Assembly: GCA_040007195.1 (NCBI GenBank)
Contig: JBDTVQ010000215.1
Span: 1 to 11,533, forward strand
Reading direction: 5' to 3'
Length of the DNA: 11,533 nucleotides
DNA from: JAFLBB01 sp040007195
GTDB taxonomy: Bacteria; Acidobacteriota; Terriglobia; Bryobacterales; Bryobacteraceae
In this document: positions 6,253-11,533 of the stretch, one piece after another
Layout: each line of letters begins with the position of its first letter
Position numbering within the stretch: the stretch's first letter is position 1
Position numbers and translations under genes: made by a program
The notes under the pieces: generated by a model
Seen by the model: the letters and a program-made list of their open reading frames with translations, nothing else
What the model was told of the DNA's origin: nothing
Database searches by the model: none

Positions 6253-7719
6253 ATGAGTTCGTCGGAGACCAAGTCAGAGGACATATCCTCACCCGTGCGC
6301 GTGCTCATCGCCGACGATGAAGAGAACCAGCGCAACGGCCTGCGGAGCATGATTTCCGGTTGGGGCTTTCTCACGCAGGTGGCCGCGGACGGGCAGGAAG
6401 CTCTTGACCTGATTCCTGCCTTTGAGCCACAAATCATCCTCACCGACCTGATGATGCCGCGCCTGGACGGCTACGAGCTACTGCGGCAGTTGCAGGCCAA
6501 GGGGCAGGCTATTCCAGCCATCGTGCTGACGGCTTTCGGCAACATCGAAACCGCAATGAACACGATGCTGGACCTGGGTGCCTTCTGGTTCCTGGAAAAG
6601 CCGATTCAACCTCGCGTGCTGCGCATGTTGCTGGACAGGGCCGCGGCGCAGGCGCGGCTGAGCGCTCAGGCCGAACGTCTCCAGCGGCAGTTGAGCTACC
6701 AGGGCGTTTTAGGCGATCTGGTAGGCGTGAGCGAGCCGATGCGGGAGGTGTTTTCGCTGGTACAGCAGGTTGCGCCGACGAAGGCCCAGGTATTGATCAC
6801 GGGCGAATCGGGAACGGGCAAGGAGCTGGTGGCTAGAGCGATTCACCAGAATTCGCCAAGATGGGCGGGTCCGTTTGTGGCGATCAACTGCGCGGCTCTT
6901 CCGGAGACGCTGATGGAGAGCGAACTGTTCGGTCACGAAAAGGGATCGTTCACCGGAGCGGTAGAGCGGCGGGCCGGCTGTTTTGAGTTGGCGCAGGGAG
7001 GCACGCTGCTGTTGGACGAATTGGCGGAGATGCCGATTGGGACGCAGGCGAAGTTGCTGCGCGTGCTGGAAGACTCGAAGGTGCGCCGGTTGGGTGGGAA
7101 GTCGGAGACGGTGGTGGATGTGCGGGTGCTGGCGGCGACCAACCGGCCGCCCGATGAAGCGGTGAAGAAGGGCATGCTGCGCGAGGACCTCTATTACCGG
7201 CTCAACGTTTTCGAGTTGAAGCTGCCTCCGCTGCGGCAAAGGTTAGACGACATTCCCGTGCTGTGCGAAGCGATGCTGCACGATATGAATGAGAAAAACG
7301 GCACGCGCGTGACGGGCATGGACGCCGATGTGCTGGTGAGGTTGGCGAGGCACAACTGGCCGGGCAATGTTCGGGAATTGCGGAATGTGATGGAACGGGC
7401 GGCGATTTTGGCGGGCCGCGGTCTAGTACAGGTGCAGCATATTCCGCCGGGACTCGGCGCGGGGATCAGTCTTGCCGCGCCGGCCGGCTCGGATGCAATC
7501 GCGGCGGGTGGACATGCCAGCGCGCCGGGCGAGACCATCACGCTTCCGGTCGGCACAACGGTTCACGACGCCGAGAAGGCGATGATTTTTCTCACGCTGG
7601 CGCACACGAAAAACAACAAGACCAGGGCCGCCGAAATATTGGGCATCAGCCTTAAAACGTTGTTCAACAAGCTGAAGGAATATGGGTCGGCGATGCAGGC
7701 GGAAGCCGAAGTCCAGTAG
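6253..7719 (+). CDS. NtrC-family sigma-54-dependent response regulator
   Basis: A 488-residue three-domain activator. Residues 14-130 are a receiver domain: Asp21/Asp22 acidic pair, phospho-acceptor Asp65 (TDLMMP), Thr93 and Lys116 followed by Pro. Residues about 150-385 are the AAA+ sigma-54 activation domain: Walker A GESGTGK (184-190), the sigma-54-contacting loop as GSFTGA (231-236, a natural variant of GAFTGA), Walker B ending Asp255-Glu256, then AATNRP and YYRLNVFELKLPPLRQR. Residues about 440-485 are a Fis-type helix-turn-helix (TRAAEILGISLKTLFNKL). Phosphorylation should drive ring assembly and ATP-dependent opening of sigma-54 promoters. The kinase gene begins 23 bases downstream, so the two are almost certainly a cognate pair. 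The near-consensus sigma-54 promoter at 2717-2734 is an obvious candidate target (inference). The ATG has no ribosome binding site at normal spacing. Confidence 0.96.
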   Translation: MSSSETKSEDISSPVRVLIADDEENQRNGLRSMISGWGFLTQVAADGQEALDLIPAFEPQIILTDLMMPRLDGYELLRQLQAKGQAIPAIVLTAFGNIETAMNTMLDLGAFWFLEKPIQPRVLRMLLDRAAAQARLSAQAERLQRQLSYQGVLGDLVGVSEPMREVFSLVQQVAPTKAQVLITGESGTGKELVARAIHQNSPRWAGPFVAINCAALPETLMESELFGHEKGSFTGAVERRAGCFELAQGGTLLLDELAEMPIGTQAKLLRVLEDSKVRRLGGKSETVVDVRVLAATNRPPDEAVKKGMLREDLYYRLNVFELKLPPLRQRLDDIPVLCEAMLHDMNEKNGTRVTGMDADVLVRLARHNWPGNVRELRNVMERAAILAGRGLVQVQHIPPGLGAGISLAAPAGSDAIAAGGHASAPGETITLPVGTTVHDAEKAMIFLTLAHTKNNKTRAAEILGISLKTLFNKLKEYGSAMQAEAEVQ

Positions 7720-7742
7720 GCATCGGAGGTTGACTGAGCGAA

Positions 7743-9704
7743 ATGTCGCTGAAGACGCGGCTGCGCATATCGATCGTCACTCTGGTGACCCTGCTCGTGT
7801 TCGCGCAGTGTGTGGTGAGCTTACGCATCGCGGCGGAGGCGAACTTCAACGACGCGCATGAGCGGGCCCAGGCGATTGCGCTACAGGTTCGTTACTTCGT
7901 GGAGCAGCGGGTGAACGAACAGGCGCAGCAGGTGACACCGCCGCCGGTGACGATCGAAGCGACCAAACGCCTGTGGGAGCGGATTGTCGACGAGGATCTA
8001 GCGCTTCCGATGCTGCTCGAAAAAACGATGGCCAGCTCCAATGCCATCATCGAAATTCTTGTATGCGACGAGAATTCGCGCGCGCTCGCCGCCTCGACAC
8101 CATCGCGAGTACACACAGTCTTCGAAGCGCTACCGGCATTTTCAGAGTGGAAGGAGCGTCCGCTATGGGAGCGCCTGGGCGAGGTACTAGGTGGGCGGAA
8201 GGATTACGACATCGTGGTTCCGCTGGGCGTCGAGGGCATGTCGAAACCGGTGCTCAGCATTCACGTGGTGGTGAGCACGGTGTTGCTGCGCAGCGCGATC
8301 ATGCCGCAGGTGCGGAGCCTGGTGGTGGTGTCGGCATTGTCGCTGCTGGCCTCGATTATTCTGGCCGGGATCGTTTCGAACGTGATCTTCAGTTCGCTGG
8401 AGCGGCTAAGCAAACGAATTGAAAGTATCGCCACCGGGGAGTTTCGCGAAGAGAAGCCGGGCGAGGCCGAAAACAAGCGCGAGAGTAAAGAGTTCGCCGA
8501 CGTGCAATCGAAGCTCGATTTGCTGAGCCGGCAGTTCCGGGGAGCACGCGAGGATGTGCTGCAGTTGCGCGGGAACATCGAAAGGATGCTGGAGCGGCTG
8601 GAAGAGTCGGTACTGCTGTTCGATGCAAGCGGACGGCTGTTGCGCGCGAGCCGCACGGCAAGCCGGGTTTTGCAGGGGCACGCGCTCGAGCAGGACCGAA
8701 CGCTCGATCATCTGTTCCCCGAGGGAACGCATTTGGGCGACCTGGTGCGGCGCGTGATGCGCGAGGGCCACGGCGTGCGCGACGCGGTGACGGAATTTCC
8801 CAGGGCGAACGCATCGCCTTTGCGATTGCTGGCCAATGTCGAGTTTCTGGAAAACTTCCCCGACGCTGGACGCAACGGGGTGCTGCTGACGCTGCGCGAT
8901 GCCGAGACCCGAAAGCAGTTGCGAACGCAGTTGGACGTATCAACGCGGCTGGCGGCAATCAGCAGGCTGACGGGTGGTGTCGCGCATGAGATCAAGAATC
9001 CGTTGAACGCGATTGCGCTTCACCTTGAGGTGTTGCGATCGAAGCTGGTCGAGCAGCCCGACGTTCATCCTGAAGTGAACGTGATCGGGAACGAGATCGC
9101 GCGGTTGGACCGCGTAGTGAAGACGTTTCTCGATTTCCAACGTCCGATGGAACTTAACATGAAGCCGGTGAACGTGGTGGAAGTAGCGCGCCAGGTTTCG
9201 GCATTGCTGTGGCCGGAGGCAGAGCGTGCCGGTGTGAGTATTGAGCTGGATTCGGCGCGCGCGGCGGTGCGGTTGCGCGGAGATGAAGATTTACTCAAGC
9301 AAGCTTTGCTCAATGTGGTCAACAATGGCATTGAGGCGATGCAGCGCGGAGGCCGCCTAAGGGTGCGAGTGGAGAAGACCGGCGAAGAAATCACCGTGAG
9401 TGTGTCCGATCAGGGTGCGGGGATTCCGCCGCAACTGCAGGAGCGCATTTTCAACCTTTACTTCACGACCAAGCCCAAAGGATCGGGCATTGGCCTGGCG
9501 ATGACGTTCCGGATCGTCCAGCTGCACAACGGCTCAATTGATTTCGTGACACAGCCGGGCGAGGGCACGACGTTCCGGTTGCGCTTCCCCGCCCCTGACG
9601 ACGAATCGTCGACGAATCCGCTGGAAGGCGTGACGATGGCGGCGGAACAGGCGCACGGTTCCATCGAGGCTGACAAGCCGGTAATTCCGGAGCGCAAGGT
9701 ATGA
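7743..9704 (+). CDS. Membrane-bound sensor histidine kinase (NtrB-like core)
   Basis: A 653-residue kinase. A first membrane segment (about 10-28) and a second (about 191-213) bracket a ~160-residue extracytoplasmic sensor region with no family I recognise. A HAMP linker with coiled coil (about 214-285) and a PAS-like region (about 285-390, ESVLLFDASGRLLRAS) follow. The H-box is GGVAHEIKNPLNA with phospho-acceptor His415. The ATPase domain carries the N-box Asn527/Asn528 (LNVVNNGIEA), G1 DQGAGI from Asp556, FTTKPKGSGIGLA (Gly580) and a final GTTFRLRFP. Residues 632-653 are a short variable tail. GGAGG (7725-7729) lies 13 bases before the ATG, rather far. The start of the downstream lipoprotein gene overlaps this stop as ATGA, implying translational coupling. 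It should phosphorylate the regulator encoded just upstream. The signal is unknown; an envelope cue is inferred from the sensor topology and the coupled lipoprotein. Confidence 0.96.
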   Translation: MSLKTRLRISIVTLVTLLVFAQCVVSLRIAAEANFNDAHERAQAIALQVRYFVEQRVNEQAQQVTPPPVTIEATKRLWERIVDEDLALPMLLEKTMASSNAIIEILVCDENSRALAASTPSRVHTVFEALPAFSEWKERPLWERLGEVLGGRKDYDIVVPLGVEGMSKPVLSIHVVVSTVLLRSAIMPQVRSLVVVSALSLLASIILAGIVSNVIFSSLERLSKRIESIATGEFREEKPGEAENKRESKEFADVQSKLDLLSRQFRGAREDVLQLRGNIERMLERLEESVLLFDASGRLLRASRTASRVLQGHALEQDRTLDHLFPEGTHLGDLVRRVMREGHGVRDAVTEFPRANASPLRLLANVEFLENFPDAGRNGVLLTLRDAETRKQLRTQLDVSTRLAAISRLTGGVAHEIKNPLNAIALHLEVLRSKLVEQPDVHPEVNVIGNEIARLDRVVKTFLDFQRPMELNMKPVNVVEVARQVSALLWPEAERAGVSIELDSARAAVRLRGDEDLLKQALLNVVNNGIEAMQRGGRLRVRVEKTGEEITVSVSDQGAGIPPQLQERIFNLYFTTKPKGSGIGLAMTFRIVQLHNGSIDFVTQPGEGTTFRLRFPAPDDESSTNPLEGVTMAAEQAHGSIEADKPVIPERKV

Positions 9705-10300
9705 GAATCCGCGGTGTACTCACCGGCGTGTTGCTTGTGGCAAGTGTTTTGCCCAGCGGAGGATGTCTGTTCCGCAAGCAGAAGCCCACTCCACTGCCGA
9801 CGCAAATTCCAAGAGCCAAGCCGGCGCCGCCGGTGAAACAAGACCCGATGCCCCCGCCGCCCAAAGTGGATGCGCAGGCGCCCGCGCTCTCGACCGTGCC
9901 CGCGTCTCCCCAGGAGATTGACGTTCCGAACGCACCGCCCCAACAGCCGCGTAAACCCAGGCGGCCCGCGCCCGCCGTGGCTCAGCCCGCGGCGCAGGAT
10001 CCGGCTCCTTCTTCGCCGCAGCCGCCGGCGCCCGAACCACCGAAGCTGGTTCAGCTCCTGACTGCCGACGAGCAGCGGCGCTACCAGGGAGAACTAGAGC
10101 AATATCTCCGAAACGCGGAGGCGATTGTGGCGCAGGCGAGCGCGCGGACACTGGATGCGCAGCAGTCGGACATGGTGATTCGCATTCGCGCATTCACTCA
10201 ACAGGCTCGCGATCAGAGGGATACGGATCTAATGACGGCACGTAATCTGGCTCAGCGGGCGGACGTGCTGGCGAAGGATTTGCAACGGTCGTTGCGGTAG
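9701..10300 (+). CDS. Proline-rich putative lipoprotein coupled to the histidine kinase
   Basis: A 199-residue protein whose ATG (9701) overlaps the kinase stop by four bases; GGAG (9689-9692) lies 8 bases upstream. Residues 1-21 form a signal peptide with Arg2 and Arg4, a hydrophobic core and LPSGG before Cys22. This is a slightly atypical lipobox (Ser at -3), so lipidation at Cys22 is likely but not certain. Residues 28-114 are extremely rich in Pro, Ala and Gln, suggesting an extended periplasm-spanning or wall-crossing linker. Residues about 118-199 are charged and predicted helical (TADEQRRYQGELEQYLRNAE and an AQRADVLAKDLQRSL end), with heptad-like spacing. I recognise no named family. 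Position in a two-component operon suggests an accessory sensor, signal-transmitting or target role in the envelope; this is inference. The C-rich codon use follows from the proline content. Confidence 0.85.
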   Translation: MRIRGVLTGVLLVASVLPSGGCLFRKQKPTPLPTQIPRAKPAPPVKQDPMPPPPKVDAQAPALSTVPASPQEIDVPNAPPQQPRKPRRPAPAVAQPAAQDPAPSSPQPPAPEPPKLVQLLTADEQRRYQGELEQYLRNAEAIVAQASARTLDAQQSDMVIRIRAFTQQARDQRDTDLMTARNLAQRADVLAKDLQRSLR

Positions 10301-10396
10301 CGGCGGAGTTGGGGGCAAGGGTGGAAGCGCACACAACGGAGCGCTTGCCGCTAGAACTGCGCCCGCTGCGCTTGGCAGTGCCAAACAGCCAGACGC
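10301..10396. other. Convergent intergenic stretch with two short inverted repeats
   Basis: Between the lipoprotein stop and the minus-strand terminator there are AAGCGC/GCGCTT (10325-10330 and 10341-10346) and the compact palindrome TTGGCAGTGCCAA (10372-10384). Neither is followed by a T-run, so neither makes a convincing plus-strand terminator. No gene is seen. Confidence 0.4.
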
Positions 10397-10433
10397 AAAA
10401 ATGCCGGGCGTGGAATCTCCCACACGCCCGGCA
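10397..10433 (-). terminator. Rho-independent terminator of the OmpA/Pal-type gene
   Basis: TGCCGGGCGTG (10402-10412) pairs perfectly with CACGCCCGGCA (10423-10433) around a 10-base loop. The five A at 10397-10401 become a T-run on the minus strand, so it terminates minus-strand transcription. It lies about 90 bases beyond the stop of the OmpA-type gene. On the plus strand there is no T-run. Confidence 0.9.
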
Positions 10434-10523
10434 CGGCCCAGCTCGGCCTCCGAACCTCACTGGGCGGCTCCGCCGGTCCCAGACTACCAGCGGAGCAAAT
10501 TGAAACCGCGAGATCGCTATGAG

Positions 10524-11318
10524 TTAGCGAGACCCGGGCGTGCCGTTTTGAGCGGTTTGGTGGGCTTCGGCATCGGCCGAGAACACGCGAACCTCAACAC
10601 GGCGATTCTGTTTGCGGCCTTTGCTCGACTTGTTGTCGGCCTGGGGCGTTTCCGGTCCAAGTCCGATCACGGTGATGCGATGCAGCGGGACCTTGTGCTG
10701 CAGGGTGAGGTAGCGCACGACGGCGTCGGCGCGGCGGCGGCTCAACTCGAGGTTATATTTCGGAGCGCCGGAATTGTCGGTGAAGCCCTGCACCTCAATC
10801 AGGTAGCGGTGATGTTCACCCATGCGCGTGGCCAAGCCATCGAGGAGTTCCTGTGCGTCCTTCGAAAGGACCTCTTTGCTGAGGTCGAAGTACACGGTTT
10901 CGTCGGCAACCACGGCATAGCTGTCGAGGCCCAGGATGCGTTTTTCGACGGTGTCGAGGCGTCCGATGCCCTGTTCGGCGAGCTTCTTACCGGCATTGGC
11001 CTGAAGCATGGCGTCTTCGGCCTTCTTCTGACCGACTTTCGCCTGTTCATCGGCGTCCTTGGCGGCCTTCATCGCTTCCTGTGCGCGCTGGTCGGCGCTC
11101 TTCGCCAATTCATCGATCTTAGACGCTTTCGCCTCCAGATCTTCGATGGCCTTTTCGTTTTCGGTGTTCTTTTGCTCCAGCGTGCCGACGCGCTGTTCGA
11201 CAGGTTGGACAACAGATTTGACGTGTTTCTTGGTAGCGCAACCACTGGAAGCCACAAGCAGGCCTCCCATGCAGAGCGCGGCCAGCTTGCTGTTTGTGCG
11301 GAAAAAGTCTGGAATCAT
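10524..11318 (-). CDS. OmpA/Pal-type peptidoglycan-binding lipoprotein
   Basis: A 264-residue outer-membrane lipoprotein on the minus strand. AGGAG (11329-11325) lies six bases before the ATG at 11318, a strong ribosome binding site. Residues 1-26 form a signal peptide ending VASSG before Cys27. Residues about 33-125 are an Ala/Glu/Lys-rich coiled coil resembling Lpp/YbgF-like stalks. Residues about 135-248 are an OmpA C-terminal domain: VYFDLSKEVLSKDAQELLDGL, then GFTDNSGAPKYNLELSRRRA, with Asp181 and Arg196 at the positions known to hold the diaminopimelate of peptidoglycan in OmpA/Pal proteins, and a closing NRRVEVRVF. It should tether the outer membrane to the wall. No tol genes or beta-barrel are nearby, and the long coiled coil sets it apart from typical short Pal, so I give no symbol. 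It converges on the two-component operon and has its own terminator. Confidence 0.93.
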   Translation of the reverse strand: MIPDFFRTNSKLAALCMGGLLVASSGCATKKHVKSVVQPVEQRVGTLEQKNTENEKAIEDLEAKASKIDELAKSADQRAQEAMKAAKDADEQAKVGQKKAEDAMLQANAGKKLAEQGIGRLDTVEKRILGLDSYAVVADETVYFDLSKEVLSKDAQELLDGLATRMGEHHRYLIEVQGFTDNSGAPKYNLELSRRRADAVVRYLTLQHKVPLHRITVIGLGPETPQADNKSSKGRKQNRRVEVRVFSADAEAHQTAQNGTPGSR

Positions 11319-11533
11319 CTTAGTCTCCTACGTAGCTCAGTTCTTCGTTGTTTGTCATGTCCACCATCTGCGGGTGGATCAGTTCCCTGTTAAGTATTGA
11401 TTTTGAAAGGGACCGGAGGAACGCCCGAACCTCGAGTCCACGCTAGACCTCAAAACATTGCTGCCATGAAGTTCCGGCACTCGCGCCGCAGAGAGGGAGG
11501 CTGCGGCGCGAGAACCGTCGGAAGGGGTCTTGG
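11319..11533. other. Gene-poor right edge, upstream region of the OmpA/Pal-type gene
   Basis: I see no supportable gene. The stretch must hold the promoter of the minus-strand lipoprotein gene, but no convincing -35/-10 pair stands out; the AT-rich segment at 11391-11407 is the likeliest place. TCCACC/GGTGGA (11360-11365 and 11373-11378) could form a small hairpin in the leader. Minus-strand reading frames entering from the right edge are short and unassignable. Confidence 0.4.
11480..11512. repeat. Perfect 12-bp inverted repeat, 9-base spacer
   Basis: CTCGCGCCGCAG (11480-11491) and CTGCGGCGCGAG (11501-11512) are exact reverse complements around AGAGGGAGG. There is no T-run on either side, so it is not a standard Rho-independent terminator. 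It could be a REP-like element, a structured RNA end, or the 3' end of a gene beyond the window. Confidence 0.75.

Noticed and set aside
10325..10384. Plus-strand terminator for the two-component operon
   Set aside because: Two short inverted repeats exist but neither has a following T-run, and the strong hairpin at 10402-10433 has its T-run only on the minus strand.
10401..11393. 330-codon plus-strand open frame opposite the OmpA/Pal-type gene
   Set aside because: It is antisense to a convincing OmpA-domain lipoprotein and runs through its terminator hairpin; its translation shows no recognisable domain.
11449..11466. Sigma-54-like minus-strand sequence (TGGCAGC ... TTTTGAGG) upstream of the OmpA/Pal-type gene
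   Set aside because: The -12 GC is missing; TT occupies its position at the correct spacing, and the nearest G falls too far from the GG.

Overview
The window looks like a piece of a chromosome from an Acidobacteriota bacterium, most likely the Bryobacterales/Solibacter group. The main pointer is the C-terminal domain of the large secreted protein at 2839-6147. It resembles the TIGR03437 domain, which was first described as a family expanded in Candidatus Solibacter. The moderately high G+C, the abundance of secreted repeat proteins and the NtrC-type two-component genes fit this. No tRNA, rRNA, CRISPR array, insertion sequence or phage gene is visible. The assignment rests on family recognition from reading the sequence, not on a database search.

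Layout. 1-1633 (minus) is the N-terminal 544 codons of a secreted protein with a nidogen-like region and an HExxH zinc-metallopeptidase motif; it runs off the left edge. It is transcribed divergently, from a 60-bp intergenic region, to a zinc-ribbon/AIM24 (TIGR00266-like) gene at 1694-2614. That gene ends in a strong hairpin terminator. Next come a near-consensus sigma-54 promoter (2717-2734) and a 1102-residue secreted protein (2839-6147) built of eight ~104-residue Ig-like/BACON-type units plus the TIGR03437-like domain, closed by another strong terminator. A three-gene operon follows on the plus strand: an NtrC-family sigma-54 activator response regulator (6253-7719), a membrane histidine kinase (7743-9704) and a proline-rich lipoprotein (9701-10300) whose ATG overlaps the kinase stop. 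Convergent to it is an OmpA/Pal-type lipoprotein gene on the minus strand (10524-11318) with its own terminator. The last ~215 bases hold no identifiable gene but do carry a perfect 12-bp inverted repeat.

How the parts may work together. The most interesting reading is a self-contained envelope-sensing circuit. The kinase senses an extracytoplasmic signal, perhaps together with the lipoprotein encoded in the overlapping frame. It phosphorylates the sigma-54 activator, which would then switch on the sigma-54 promoter directly upstream of the giant secreted repeat protein. A 6-4-6 palindrome about 80 bp upstream of the predicted start site is positioned like an enhancer for such an activator. 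The promoter match, palindrome and domain signatures are seen in the sequence. The regulatory link is inference.
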